From: Bradyrhizobium sp. CCBAU 53340
GTDB lineage: Bacteria > Pseudomonadota > Alphaproteobacteria > Rhizobiales > Xanthobacteraceae
Assembly: GCF_015291645.1 (NCBI RefSeq)
Contig: NZ_CP030055.1
Span: 7,276,501 to 7,340,500 of the forward strand
DNA: 64,000 bases
Direction of reading: 5' to 3'
Shown here: piece by piece, positions 8,744-17,621 of the stretch
Position numbering within the stretch: position 1 is the first letter of the stretch
How the letters are laid out: every line of letters starts with the position of its first letter
Notes under the pieces: generated by a model
Told to the model about the DNA's origin: nothing
Seen by the model: the letters and a program-made list of their open reading frames with translations, nothing else
The model's database searches: none
Made by a program: the position numbers and the translations under genes

Positions 8744-10336
8744 GTGACGGACACATTCGATTTCATCGTCGTCGGCGCGGGCTCCGGCGGTTGCGCGGTG
8801 GCGGGGCGGCTGTCGGAGGATGCGGCGACATCAGTTGCGTTGCTCGATGCCGGCGGACGCAACGATAGCTGGCGGATCACGACGCCGTTCGGGCTGGCGC
8901 TGCCCTACAGCAAAGCGAACTGGGCCTTCGATACGGTGCCGCAGAAGGGATTGAACGGCCGGATCGGCTATCAACCGCGCGGCAAGGGCCTCGGCGGCTC
9001 CTCGGCGATCAACGCCATGGTCTATATCCGCGGCCACAAATGGGACTATGACCACTGGGCCTCGCTCGGCAACCAAGGCTGGTCGTACGCGGACGTGCTG
9101 CCCTATTTCAAGCGCTCGGAGAACAATGTCGATTTCGACGGCGACTATCACGGCAAGGGCGGGCCGCTGCATGTCAACAGGCTGCGCTCGGACAATCCGA
9201 TCCATGAGATCTTCCATCAGGCCGCGCGCGAGGCGCAGTTCCGCATCCGCGAGGATTTCAACGCCGAGGACCACGAAGGCCTCGGCAGCTACCAGGTGAC
9301 GCAGCACAGGGGCGAGCGCTGGAGCGCGGCGCGGGCCTATTTGCAGCCGCACATGGACAAGCGCGCGAATCTGCGCGTCGAGACGGGCGCGCATGCGACG
9401 AAAATCCTGTTCGAAGGTGGACGCGCGATCGGCGTCGAATATGTGCAGGGCAAGCAGAAGAAGCAGCTGCGCGCGCGGCGCGAGGTGATCCTCGCCGCCG
9501 GCGCCTTCCAGTCGCCGCAACTCCTGATGCTGTCAGGCATCGGCGATGGCGAGGCGCTTGCCGCACACGGCATCGGCGTGACGCATCATCTGCCGGGCGT
9601 CGGGCGCAATCTGCAGGACCATCCGGATTTCGTGTTCGTCTACGCCTCCGACTATCCGCACTTCGTTCATTCATCGCTCAGTCGGTTGCCGTCGCTGCTC
9701 CGCGGCATCCAGCGCTACCGGAGGGAGCGGCGCGGCCTGATGACCACCAATTTCGCCGAGTGCGGCGGCTTCCTGAAGACGCAGGCCCATCTCGACGTGC
9801 CTGACATTCAGCTGCACTTCGTCATCGCGATGCTCGACGATCACGGCCGCAAGAAACACAAGGAGGCAGGCTTCTCATGCCACGTCTGCCTGCTCAGGCC
9901 GAAGAGCCGCGGCAGCGTCTGGCTGAAAAGCGCCGATCCGTTCGCCGCACCGATGATCGATCCGAATTTTCTGGGCGAAGCGGAGGATCTCGAATCGATG
10001 GTCGCGGGTTTCAAGACCACGCGGCGGCTGATGGAGACGCCGGCGTTGCGCGCATTACAGAAGAAGGACATGTTCACGTCAGATGTGCGCACCGACGACG
10101 ACATCCGCGCTATCCTGCGTGATCGCGTCGACACCGTCTATCACCCGGTCGGCACCTGCAAGATGGGCACCGATGCGATGGCCGTGGTCGATCCGACGCT
10201 GAAGGTGCATGGCGTCGAGGGCTTGCGCGTCGTCGATGCCTCGATCATGCCGACGCTGATCGGTGGCAACACCAATGCGCCTGCCATCATGATCGGGGAG
10301 AAGGCGGCGGACATGATCCGGGCGGAGGCGCGGTAG
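8744..10336 (+). CDS. GMC-family FAD oxidoreductase (choline dehydrogenase-like)
   Basis: The protein has 530 residues from a GTG preceded by GGGGGAAA. The N-terminal FAD-binding motif FDFIVVGAGSGGCAVAGRL is at about residues 5-23, and the GMC signature region GKGLGGSSAINAMVYIRG is near residue 85. The C-terminal active-site His segment YHPVGTCKMG and the final GGNTNAPAIMIGEKAAD stretch are also present. The family oxidises primary alcohols and polyols to aldehydes. The adjacent aldehyde dehydrogenase would take its product. It lacks a signal peptide, so it is probably cytoplasmic. Substrate choice among GMC enzymes is not readable. Confidence 0.9.
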   Translation: MTDTFDFIVVGAGSGGCAVAGRLSEDAATSVALLDAGGRNDSWRITTPFGLALPYSKANWAFDTVPQKGLNGRIGYQPRGKGLGGSSAINAMVYIRGHKWDYDHWASLGNQGWSYADVLPYFKRSENNVDFDGDYHGKGGPLHVNRLRSDNPIHEIFHQAAREAQFRIREDFNAEDHEGLGSYQVTQHRGERWSAARAYLQPHMDKRANLRVETGAHATKILFEGGRAIGVEYVQGKQKKQLRARREVILAAGAFQSPQLLMLSGIGDGEALAAHGIGVTHHLPGVGRNLQDHPDFVFVYASDYPHFVHSSLSRLPSLLRGIQRYRRERRGLMTTNFAECGGFLKTQAHLDVPDIQLHFVIAMLDDHGRKKHKEAGFSCHVCLLRPKSRGSVWLKSADPFAAPMIDPNFLGEAEDLESMVAGFKTTRRLMETPALRALQKKDMFTSDVRTDDDIRAILRDRVDTVYHPVGTCKMGTDAMAVVDPTLKVHGVEGLRVVDASIMPTLIGGNTNAPAIMIGEKAADMIRAEAR

Positions 10337-10345
10337 CCCTCCGCT

Positions 10346-10512
10346 GTCGTCCCCGCGAACGCGGGGACCCATAACCACAGGGAGACGTGTGGCGGGAGAC
10401 GGTCACCACGAGTCGTCGCCAAACCACGCCCTGTGGGTATCGCGACGAGCGCAAGCGCTCGCGCGGGAATCCCGGATCTGCGCGCGCTTTGGGCGCGCTT
10501 GTCCGGGACGAC
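10346..10512. repeat. Palindromic repeat family B, copy 1
   Basis: The outer arms are GTCGTCCCCGCGAACGCGG at the left and GTCCGGGACGAC at the right, with internal inverted segments (ACCCATAACCACAGGGAG, then CCACGCCCTGTGGGTATCG). A related element lies at 53398-53530. It fills most of the 354-bp gap before the CvpA-like gene. The remaining 178 bp (10513-10690) show only an AT-richer upstream stretch that may hold the promoter. Confidence 0.75.
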
Positions 10513-10690
10513 AGCCGTGGTCAACGCGAAGACAAAACACGCACACGAAGATCTTTTTCTTTACTGACGTCGAATAGTCATGAAGCAATGCAATCCTGAG
10601 ATGCAGGAGCCAAAATACAGACGATTTTAGCGATATGAAACCGGAACGATCGGTTCGACGTTCATTCGTTCCATTGGCAGGGTTTCGCTC

Positions 10691-11203
10691 ATGAACAGTT
10701 TTGATCTCGCCGTCTATGCTGCGCTCGCCCTTGCGATCGGCTTCGGTTTCAGGACGGGCCTGCTCGGCAGCGCCATGACCATCCTGGCTTATCTCCTCGC
10801 CGCCCCCATCGCCGTCGCGTTGATGCCGCTGATCGTGCCGCAGGTCGCCGGCAATCCGAACGCACCGCTTTTCCAGAACTGGATCTGGTTCTTCGGCATC
10901 TTCCTGGTCGTTGGCATGTTGTTCGGATATCTCGGCCGCCTTGCGCTGAGCGACACGATCCGCGAGGCCGGGATCGGCGACCGGCTCGGCGGCGCCGCGC
11001 TCGGCGCCATCAGGGTCGGCCTCGTCACCACCACGCTGGTGCTGGTGTTCGACCAGATCGTGCCGCCGAACCGCCAACCGCCCTTCCTCGCCGGCTCGCA
11101 TCTGCGGCCACTGTTCTCGTTGGTCGGGCAGATGGGCTTCAAGTCGCTGCCGCCGGAGGCCGCCGCCGCGATCGACCGCCTCAAGCAGGAGCGGCGCATC
11201 TAG
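10691..11203 (+). CDS. CvpA-family inner-membrane protein
   Basis: The 170-residue protein has four predicted membrane segments: residues about 5-45 (two short helices), 67-88 and 103-122. A loop after helix 3 carries GRLALSDTI, and a polar tail follows helix 4. The topology and the GxxxG-type glycines match the CvpA family, which is required for colicin V production in E. coli and for envelope-stress or bile tolerance in other bacteria. It has no obvious operon partner here, being followed 126 bp later by the SDR gene. Its role in this organism is unknown. Confidence 0.75.
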   Translation: MNSFDLAVYAALALAIGFGFRTGLLGSAMTILAYLLAAPIAVALMPLIVPQVAGNPNAPLFQNWIWFFGIFLVVGMLFGYLGRLALSDTIREAGIGDRLGGAALGAIRVGLVTTTLVLVFDQIVPPNRQPPFLAGSHLRPLFSLVGQMGFKSLPPEAAAAIDRLKQERRI

Positions 11204-11329
11204 GGCGCATTTGCATCGCAGCTCCGGTCGCCATGCATTTTGACGCGGGCCCCTCCCTTATCAGCGGCACCTCTCTTGGCTAGAGTGCGCCCGTCCAAAA
11301 ACCTGCCTGCTATTTTCGGGAGTGAAACA

Positions 11330-12112
11330 GTGGATCTTGGGATCAAAGGTCGCCGCGCCATCGTCTGCGCATCCAGCAAGGGCCTGGGGCGCGCTTGCGC
11401 CATCTCGCTGGCGGAAGCCGGCGTCGACGTCACGCTGACCGCGCGCGGCGCTGAAGCCCTGAAGAAGACGGCCGACGAGATCCGGAAGGCCTATCCCGGT
11501 GTGAAGGTCACCGAGATCGTCGGCGACATCACGACGCCTGCCGGCCGCGAAGCCGTGCTGAAGGCCTGCCCCGAGCCCGATATCCTGATCAACAATGCCG
11601 GTGGCCCGCCGCCCGGCGATTTCCGCAACTGGACCCGCGACGACTGGATCAAGGCGATCGACGCCAACATGCTGACGCCGATCGAGCTGATCAAGGCGAC
11701 CGTCGACGGCATGATGGCGCGCAAGTTCGGCCGCATCGTCAACATCACCTCGGCCGCGGTGAAGGCGCCGATCGACATCCTCGGCCTCTCCAACGGTGCA
11801 CGCGCCGGCCTCACCGGCTTCATCGCCGGCCTGTCGCGCAAGACCGTGATCAACAACGTCACCATCAACGGCCTCTTGCCCGGCCCGTTCGAGACTGATC
11901 GTCTGACCAGCACCGCGAAGGGCGAAGCCGACAAGCGCGGCGTCACGCCGGAGCAGATTTTGGCCGAGCGCGCCAAGCTCAACCCGGCCGGCCGTTTCGG
12001 TCAGCCCGACGAGTTCGGCTATGCCTGCGCTTTCCTCTGCGGCGCCAAGGCCGGCTTCATCACCGGCCAGAACATTTTGCTCGACGGCGGCGCCTTCCCG
12101 GGAACGCTGTGA
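11330..12112 (+). CDS. SDR-family protein, atypical BKR-like
   Basis: The protein has 260 residues from a GTG, 7 bp after GGGAG. The Rossmann start reads GRRAIVCASSKGLGRACA, so the glycine motif is CASSKGLG rather than the usual TGxxxGxG. NNAGG is normal, but the YxxxK region reads LSNGARAGLTG, with no catalytic Tyr and Arg in place of Lys. The SDR subgroup resembling beta-ketoacyl-ACP reductase but with imperfect tetrad and cofactor motifs (cd05344-type) looks like this. Its activity is therefore uncertain. The GTGA overlap with the next gene shows coexpression with the quinone reductase. Confidence 0.85.
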   Translation: MDLGIKGRRAIVCASSKGLGRACAISLAEAGVDVTLTARGAEALKKTADEIRKAYPGVKVTEIVGDITTPAGREAVLKACPEPDILINNAGGPPPGDFRNWTRDDWIKAIDANMLTPIELIKATVDGMMARKFGRIVNITSAAVKAPIDILGLSNGARAGLTGFIAGLSRKTVINNVTINGLLPGPFETDRLTSTAKGEADKRGVTPEQILAERAKLNPAGRFGQPDEFGYACAFLCGAKAGFITGQNILLDGGAFPGTL

Positions 12113-13098
12113 GAGCGGTCTGGTACGAGCAAACAGGGCCGGCCGTCGACGTTCTCACCTATGGTGAGATGGCGACGCCGGTCGCAGGCCCCGGCGAAGT
12201 TCGCATTCGCCTGGAGGCCTCCGGCGTCAACCCCGCCGATGTCAGCCGGCGCGGCGGCTCCTATCGCGCGATGGAGTTCTCGCGCGTCATTCCGAACAGC
12301 GACGGCGCAGGCTTCGTCGATCAGATCGGCGATGGCGTGACGCGCTTCAAGCCCGGCGACCGCGTCTGGCTGTTCAACGGCCAGCGCAACGGCCGCGCCT
12401 TCGGCACGGCGGCGGAATGTATCGCGCTAGCCGAGCAGTTGGTGACGCCGCTGCCGGACCATCTCTCCTTTGCGGAGGGCGCCACGCTCGGCATCCCCGC
12501 GATGACCGCGTGGTGCGCGCTGTTTGCGGATGGGCCTGTCGTCGGCAAGACCGTGCTCGTCACCGGCGGCGCCGGCGCGGTCGGGCACTATGCGGTGCAA
12601 CTCGCAAAATGGGGCGGCGCCCAGGTGATCGCCACCGTCAGCTCGGCGCTGAAGGGCGAGCAGGCCAGGCGCGCGGGCGCCGATCTCGTCGTCAATTACA
12701 AAGACGAGGACGTCGTTGCGAAAGCGATGGCCTTCACCGGCGGACGCGGTGTCGACCACGTCGTCGATGTCGACTTCGGCGGCAATATCGCGACCACGCT
12801 GAAGCTGATGGCGGTCAATTCCACCATTGCGGTCTACGCGACCAACGGCAACCGCACGCCCGCGGTGCCGATGCGCGAGCTGATGGAGAAGTGCATCAAC
12901 TTGCGATCGCTGGTGCTGTTCGCCCTGCCGCCGTCGCTGCTCGCCGCGGCGCAGGCCGACATTTCAAAATGGCTGGCGGCGGGCCCGCGAATACACAACG
13001 TCGCGGCGCAGTTCGCACTGTCGGATACGGCGCAGGCGCATCTCGCCGTCGAGAAGGGCGACAAACTCGGCACGGTGATCGTCGACTGCGCGCGGTAG
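12109..13098 (+). CDS. NADPH:quinone reductase-like zinc-free MDR
   Basis: The 329-residue protein starts at a GTG overlapping the SDR stop. It is a medium-chain dehydrogenase/reductase: an N-terminal GroES-like domain (GEVRIRLEASGVNPADV near residue 24) and a nucleotide-binding domain with VTGGAGAVGHYAVQLAKW near residue 150. No zinc-ligand cysteines are present, which places it with quinone oxidoreductases and enoyl reductases. The translational coupling suggests both enzymes act on one carbonyl or enone compound, probably using NADPH. Confidence 0.88.
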   Translation: MRAVWYEQTGPAVDVLTYGEMATPVAGPGEVRIRLEASGVNPADVSRRGGSYRAMEFSRVIPNSDGAGFVDQIGDGVTRFKPGDRVWLFNGQRNGRAFGTAAECIALAEQLVTPLPDHLSFAEGATLGIPAMTAWCALFADGPVVGKTVLVTGGAGAVGHYAVQLAKWGGAQVIATVSSALKGEQARRAGADLVVNYKDEDVVAKAMAFTGGRGVDHVVDVDFGGNIATTLKLMAVNSTIAVYATNGNRTPAVPMRELMEKCINLRSLVLFALPPSLLAAAQADISKWLAAGPRIHNVAAQFALSDTAQAHLAVEKGDKLGTVIVDCAR

Positions 13099-13133
13099 CG
13101 TTCAGGTTCGTCTGTTGCCAGGAGGAAGATGCG

Positions 13134-13287
13134 CCCCTCCCCGCTTGCGGGGAGGGTTGGGGAGAGGGCTGCCTCTCCGCAACGAGATAACCCCCTAGAG
13201 GAGAAAGCCCTCACCCGGCGCGCGGGACGATGCTGCGCATCGCCCGTGACGCGCCGACCTCTCCCGCAAGCGGGAGAGGTGCACCGA
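13134..13287. repeat. Palindromic repeat family D, copy 1
   Basis: The element contains a CCCTCCCCGCTTGCGGGGAGGG hairpin, a central GAAAGCCCTCACCCGGCGCG segment and a closing CTCTCCCGCAAGCGGGAGAG hairpin. Similar pieces recur at 47368-47500, 48496-48620 and, more divergent, 63031-63195. Here it fills the convergent gap between the quinone reductase and the minus-strand DUF3775 gene, where its hairpins could also end transcription. Confidence 0.8.
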
Positions 13288-13320
13288 GCACGTGGCTCGA
13301 TCTAGTCAACCTAACGCATG

Positions 13321-13752
13321 TCACCCCACCGGCGTGGTCCGCTCGTCGCTCCAGTCGATACCGAGCTCGTCCATGCCGTCGGCAAGCAGATCGCCCAGCA
13401 TCGGCTCGCCCAGCAGATACCGCACGGTCTCGCGGCGGGGTGCCTTGTATTCGCTGCGGGCCTCGACTGCGCGGGCGCGCAGATCATCCCACTCGTCGAC
13501 ATCGCCGTCGCCGCGGCCAAGCCACATCAGCGTGACCAGGTCGATCTGTTCGTCCTCGTTGAGGGCCCGGATGAAGCCGGCGAGCTCGGCTGCGACCGGA
13601 TCGGAATTGGTGTCCTCGAGCACGTCGATCTCGTCGTCATCGGACGGGTTGGAGCCCGACTCCGGATCGGAGCCGGATTCCTTGACGTCGAATTCGCGCG
13701 CCTTCTCGATGATGAAGGCGACCTTGTCGGCGGAAATCGCAAGCTCTGGCAT
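13321..13752 (-). CDS. DUF3775 domain-containing protein
   Basis: The protein has 143 residues from the ATG ending at 13752, with AGGGGGAG just upstream. It is strongly acidic. After an N-terminal helix (ISADKVAFIIEKAREFDVKE) there is a long Asp/Ser/Glu-rich linker. A helical domain follows with EDEQIDLVTLMWLGRGD and a C-terminal YLLGEPMLGDLLADGMDELG. This pattern matches DUF3775, a family of unknown function common in rhizobia. It diverges from the metallo-hydrolase gene across 118 bp. Confidence 0.8.
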   Translation of the reverse strand: MPELAISADKVAFIIEKAREFDVKESGSDPESGSNPSDDDEIDVLEDTNSDPVAAELAGFIRALNEDEQIDLVTLMWLGRGDGDVDEWDDLRARAVEARSEYKAPRRETVRYLLGEPMLGDLLADGMDELGIDWSDERTTPVG

Positions 13753-13870
13753 GGGCTCCCCCTGCTCGTCGTCTGGGTTGGTCCGGGTTCCCTCGATAAC
13801 GCAACATCGCGACAGATGATCCATTGCGCTTCCTGGCGGAAAGTGCGCATCTTCGCCGCGAAACAAGAAA

Positions 13871-14734
13871 ATGGGGGCGCGCCCGATGCAGTGGAAGGTC
13901 GGCAAGGTCAAAATCACCAAGGTGGTGGAGCTGGAAACGGTCGGCTCGACCCGGTTCATCCTGCCGCTGGCCAGCAACGACGAGATCCGGAAGCTGCCCT
14001 GGCTGATCCCGCATTTCGCCACCGAAGAGGGCCGGCTGAAAATGTCGATCCATTCGCTGGTGGTGGAGACGCCGTCGCGCCGGATCGTGGTCGATACCGG
14101 CCTCGGCAACGACAAGCAGGGCCGCAACGTCCCGACCTGGAATAACCGCAACACGCCGTTCCTGGAAATGATGAGTGCGGCGGGCTTCGACCCCGACAGC
14201 ATCGACACCGTGCTGTGCACGCATCTTCACGTCGACCATGTCGGCTGGAATACGAAGCTGGTCGGCGGCAAATGGGTGCCGGCCTTCCCCAAGGCGCGCT
14301 ACGTGTTCGGGCGCACCGAGTACGAGCACTGGCGCGACCATTCCACCGAGCCGGACAAGCGCGCCGTCTTTGACGATTCCGTCAAGCCGATCGTCGATGC
14401 CGACCGCGCCGATCTGATCGCAAGCGATCACCGGCTCTCGGATGAGATCAGCATGATCCCGACACCCGGCCACAGTCCCGGCCATATGAGCATCCTGATC
14501 CAATCCGATGGCGAACAGGGGCTGCTGACAGGCGACGTCGCCCATCACCCCTGCCAGATGGCGCATCTCGACTGGTCCTCCACCGCGGATTCCGATCAGG
14601 CGCGATCGACCGACACGCGGCGCGTGCTGTTCGGCCGCTTTGCCGATACGCCGACGCTGGTGATCGGCGGCCATTTCTCGGCCGGGCATATCCGGCGGGA
14701 GGGCGATGCGTTCAAGTTTGTGGCGCTGGGGTGA
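13871..14734 (+). CDS. Metallo-beta-lactamase-fold hydrolase 1
   Basis: The protein has 287 residues from the ATG at 13871, or 282 from the ATG at 13886, which aligns better with the start of the paralogue at 16590. The dinuclear zinc motif is intact (CTHLHVDHVGWNT). Further ligands are in TPGHSPGH and TGDVAHHP, with a late GGHFS. The sequence places it with AHL-lactonase-like members. There is no signal peptide. It is the first of two paralogous hydrolases that flank the FAH and GST genes. A lactone or ester is a reasonable substrate guess. Confidence 0.85.
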   Translation: MGARPMQWKVGKVKITKVVELETVGSTRFILPLASNDEIRKLPWLIPHFATEEGRLKMSIHSLVVETPSRRIVVDTGLGNDKQGRNVPTWNNRNTPFLEMMSAAGFDPDSIDTVLCTHLHVDHVGWNTKLVGGKWVPAFPKARYVFGRTEYEHWRDHSTEPDKRAVFDDSVKPIVDADRADLIASDHRLSDEISMIPTPGHSPGHMSILIQSDGEQGLLTGDVAHHPCQMAHLDWSSTADSDQARSTDTRRVLFGRFADTPTLVIGGHFSAGHIRREGDAFKFVALG

Positions 14735-14738
14735 TCTC

Positions 14739-14860
14739 GTGTCCCGGACGCGGTGCAGCGTGCAACGCTGCTCCGCAGAGCCGGGACCCAGAATGCCGCG
14801 GCATGGGTCCCGGCTCTGCACCGCACCGCACCGCTTCGCGCTGCGTCGCGTCCGGGACAC
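14739..14860. repeat. Palindromic repeat family H
   Basis: The outer arms are GTGTCCCGGACGCGGTGCAG and, inverted, GCTGCGTCGCGTCCGGGACAC. An inner pair is AGAGCCGGGACCCA and TGGGTCCCGGCTCT. The whole 122-bp element is a nested palindrome lying just after the hydrolase stop. It could fold as an extended hairpin in the transcript between the hydrolase and the FAH gene. Only one copy of this family was seen in the window. Confidence 0.8.
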
Positions 14861-14990
14861 GCATCTTAACAACCCGCGCCCGTCGAATCCGAAAGCCTGC
14901 AATGCGCCCCGTTTTCGGCGGTTGAATTTCCCGCCGCCCTGTTCCATGAAGCTATTTAACCGATCAGTCCATCCCAAGGGAGAAACGAGA

Positions 14991-15833
14991 ATGAAGCTTG
15001 TTCGTTATGGCGAAAAGGGTGCGGAAAAGCCCGGCCTGATCGACAAATCCGGCCAATTGCGCGACCTGTCGGCGCACCTGAAGGACCTCACCGGCGAGGC
15101 CTATTCGCCGGAATCTCTGAAGAAGCTCGCCGCCATCGACCCGGCCTCGCTGCCCGCCGTCTCAGGCAAGCCGCGCTTCGGCGCGCCCGTCACCGGCATC
15201 TCGAAATTCGTCGCGATCGGCCTCAATTACAGCGATCACGCCAAGGAGACCGGCGCGGCCATTCCGACCGAGCCGATCATCTTCATGAAGGCCAATACCT
15301 CGCTTTGCGGCCCGAACGATAACGTCGAGAAGCCGCGCGGCTCCACCAAGCTCGACTGGGAAGTCGAGATCGCCGCGATCATCGGCACCCGCGCCAAGTA
15401 CGTCTCGGAAGCCGACGCGCTGAACTACGTCGCCGGCTTTTGCGTCTGCAACGACGTCTCCGAGCGCAACTTCCAGACCGAGCGCCTGGGCCAGTGGACC
15501 AAGGGCAAGTCGCACGACACGTTCGGCCCGGTCGGCCCGTGGCTCGCCACCAAGGACGAGATCAAGGACGTGCAGAACCTGTCGATGTGGCTCGACGTCA
15601 ACGGCCAGCGCCGCCAGACCGGCTCGACCAAGACCATGATCTTCTCGATGGCCAAGTGCGTCTCCTACGTCTCGCAATTCATGACGCTGCTGCCGGGCGA
15701 CATCATCACCACGGGCACCCCGCCCGGCGTCGGCCTCGGCATGAAGCCGCCGACCTTCCTCAATGTCGGCGATGTCATCACGCTCGGCATCGAAGGCCTC
15801 GGCGAGCAGCGCCAGGAGATCGTGGCGGCGTAA
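14991..15833 (+). CDS. FAH-family hydrolase/isomerase (ureidoglycolate lyase-like)
   Basis: The protein has 280 residues from the ATG at 14991, preceded by AAGGGAGA. An N-terminal MKLVRYGEKG region is followed by the FAH fold. Metal ligands are expected in LDWEVEIAAIIG, with FCVCNDVSERNFQ after it and the conserved TGTPPGVGLGMKPP loop near the C-terminus. Relatives are annotated as 2-hydroxyhepta-2,4-diene-1,7-dioate isomerase or ureidoglycolate lyase. It is a separate subfamily from the FAH gene at 1616. Its neighbours suggest a degradation path with hydrolytic and glutathione-dependent steps. Confidence 0.9.
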   Translation: MKLVRYGEKGAEKPGLIDKSGQLRDLSAHLKDLTGEAYSPESLKKLAAIDPASLPAVSGKPRFGAPVTGISKFVAIGLNYSDHAKETGAAIPTEPIIFMKANTSLCGPNDNVEKPRGSTKLDWEVEIAAIIGTRAKYVSEADALNYVAGFCVCNDVSERNFQTERLGQWTKGKSHDTFGPVGPWLATKDEIKDVQNLSMWLDVNGQRRQTGSTKTMIFSMAKCVSYVSQFMTLLPGDIITTGTPPGVGLGMKPPTFLNVGDVITLGIEGLGEQRQEIVAA

Positions 15834-15848
15834 GGCCGCCGCTCTACC

Positions 15849-15927
15849 CGTCATTGCGAGCGAAGCGAAGCAATCCAGAGATGATCCTACGGAGGCAGCC
15901 TGGATTGCTTCGTCGCTCGCAATGACG
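15849..15927. repeat. Palindromic repeat family A, copy 2
   Basis: This has the same arms as copy 1 (CGTCATTGCGAG...GCAATCCAG and CTGGATTGCTTCGTCGCTCGC...) around a different 20-bp centre. It lies between the FAH and glutathione transferase genes and ends 36 bp before the GST start codon. Confidence 0.85.
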
Positions 15928-15963
15928 AAAACCAACTGCCGGCTACCCCGTAGGACATTCACC

Positions 15964-16575
15964 ATGAAACTCTCCTTCTCCGCCGCCTCGCCCTTCGCCC
16001 GCAAGGTGCGCATCGCCGCGATCGAGCTCGGGCTGATCGACAAGATCGAATTCACGCCGGCGACCGTCGCGCCCGGCACGGTCAACGAGGACTATTCGAA
16101 GATCACGCCGCTGAAGAAGCTGCCGGTTCTGATCACTGACGACGGCGACGTCATCCTCGACTCCTATGTCATCGTCGAATATCTCAACGAGATGGCCGGC
16201 GGCAGCCTGATCCCGGATTACGGCCCGCGGCGTTGGAAGGCCAAGACCAATCACTCGCTCATCAACGGCATGCTCGATTCCATGCTGCTGTGCCGCTACG
16301 AGAAGATGGTGCGGCCGCAGGGCCTGCAATGGCAAGCGTGGTCGGACGACCACTGGAACCGGGCCTGGACCGGCATGGCGCGCTTCGAGAACATGCCTGA
16401 GGTACTGAACGGCCCGTTCGACATCTCGCAGATCGGCCTCGTTTGCGTGCTCGGCTACGCCGACTTCCGCTTCGCCGATTGCGGCTGGCGCAAGGCCTAT
16501 CCGAAGCTCGACGCCTTCCATCAGAAGATGCTGGAGCGGCCCTCCGTGAAGATCTCGGTGCCGCCGGCCGCATAA
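15964..16575 (+). CDS. Glutathione S-transferase family protein
   Basis: The 203-residue protein has an N-terminal thioredoxin-like domain (MKLSFSAASPFARKVRIAA, with Ser at the usual catalytic Ser/Cys position) and the glutathione-binding KLPVLITDDGDVILDSYVIVEYL segment near residue 60. An all-helical C-terminal domain follows. It belongs to the bacterial GST group that isomerises or conjugates ring-cleavage products. Only 14 bp separate it from the second metallo-hydrolase gene, so the two are cotranscribed. Confidence 0.88.
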   Translation: MKLSFSAASPFARKVRIAAIELGLIDKIEFTPATVAPGTVNEDYSKITPLKKLPVLITDDGDVILDSYVIVEYLNEMAGGSLIPDYGPRRWKAKTNHSLINGMLDSMLLCRYEKMVRPQGLQWQAWSDDHWNRAWTGMARFENMPEVLNGPFDISQIGLVCVLGYADFRFADCGWRKAYPKLDAFHQKMLERPSVKISVPPAA

Positions 16576-16589
16576 GCGCAGGAGTTCTC

Positions 16590-17459
16590 ATGAGCCTGAA
16601 ATACGCGGTCGGCGACCTCACCATCCATCGCGTCATCGAACAGGAAACCTCTTTCGTGCCGGCGCTGGACATGCTGCCCGGCCTCACGGCCGAGGTGCTG
16701 GCCGAGAACAGGGCCTGGATGCGCCAGGCCAAAGCGCTGGACGAGCAGGACGTGCTGCTCTTGTGCTTCCAATCCTATGTGGTGAAGACGCCGCACCACA
16801 CCATCCTGATCGACAGCTGCATCGGCAATGACAAGCCGCGGCCGCAGCGGCCGAAATGGAACATGAAGACGGACGACACGTACCTGCGCGGGCTCAATGC
16901 CGCCGGGTTCACGCCTGACGACATCGACTTCGTGATGTGCACGCATCTGCACGTGGATCACGTCGGCTGGAATACGCGGCTGGAGAATGGCCGCTGGGTG
17001 CCGACCTTCCCCAAGGCGCGCTACGTCTTCGCCAAGCAGGAATACGACCACTGGTTCGAGCAGAATGCGAAAACGGAGATTCCGCCGTTCGCCGACAGCG
17101 TGCTGCCGGTGGTCGAAGCGAACAGGCACGAACTTGTCGGCAACGATCACCAGATCGGCGACCACGTCCGCATCGTGCCGACGCCGGGCCATACGCCCGG
17201 CCACATTGCCATCGCAATGGGGCGCGGCAAGGACGACGCGGTGTTTTCCGGCGACCTCATGCACTCGCCGCTGCAAACGCTCTATCCGGAGCTGTCGATC
17301 AAGTTCGACGTCGATCCGGCCAGGGCGGCCACGACGCGGCGCGGTTTTCTGGAGCGCTATTGCGACACCGACACGCTGTGCTGCACCGCGCATTTCCCCT
17401 CGCCCTCGGTGGGGAAGATCAAGCGCAAGGGCAGCGGCTTCGTCTGCGCGGCGGTGTAG
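16590..17459 (+). CDS. Metallo-beta-lactamase-fold hydrolase 2
   Basis: The 289-residue protein starts at an ATG 5 bp after GCAGGAG. It is a clear paralogue of the hydrolase at 13871: both carry CTHLHVDHVGWNT, a following FPKARYVF stretch and a TPGHxPGH motif. Here the third ligand region is FSGDLMHSP. It has an N-terminal insertion (residues about 20-50) that the first copy lacks. Both metals should bind. The two copies flank FAH and GST genes, which suggests two related lactone or ester intermediates in one pathway. Confidence 0.87.
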   Translation: MSLKYAVGDLTIHRVIEQETSFVPALDMLPGLTAEVLAENRAWMRQAKALDEQDVLLLCFQSYVVKTPHHTILIDSCIGNDKPRPQRPKWNMKTDDTYLRGLNAAGFTPDDIDFVMCTHLHVDHVGWNTRLENGRWVPTFPKARYVFAKQEYDHWFEQNAKTEIPPFADSVLPVVEANRHELVGNDHQIGDHVRIVPTPGHTPGHIAIAMGRGKDDAVFSGDLMHSPLQTLYPELSIKFDVDPARAATTRRGFLERYCDTDTLCCTAHFPSPSVGKIKRKGSGFVCAAV

Positions 17460-17475
17460 CCGAGCCACCGCACCC

Positions 17476-17597
17476 GTAGGGTGGGCAAAGCGACTTGTCC
17501 GCCGTAGCTCGAAGAGCGAAGGCGGAAGCGTGCCCACGTTCTGTTGCCGTATTTGATAAACGTGGGCACGGCGCAAGCGCGCCTTTGCCCACCCTAC
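17476..17597. repeat. Palindromic repeat family C, copy 1
   Basis: The outer arms are GTAGGGTGGGCAAAG (17476-17490) and CTTTGCCCACCCTAC (17583-17597), with an inner pair around GTGCCCACG and CGTGGGCAC. A shorter copy is at 53266-53355. It lies directly upstream of the epoxide-hydrolase-like gene, 24 bp before its ATG. Confidence 0.85.
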
Positions 17598-17621
17598 GAT
17601 TCCACCCGTGTGGAGGAAGCA

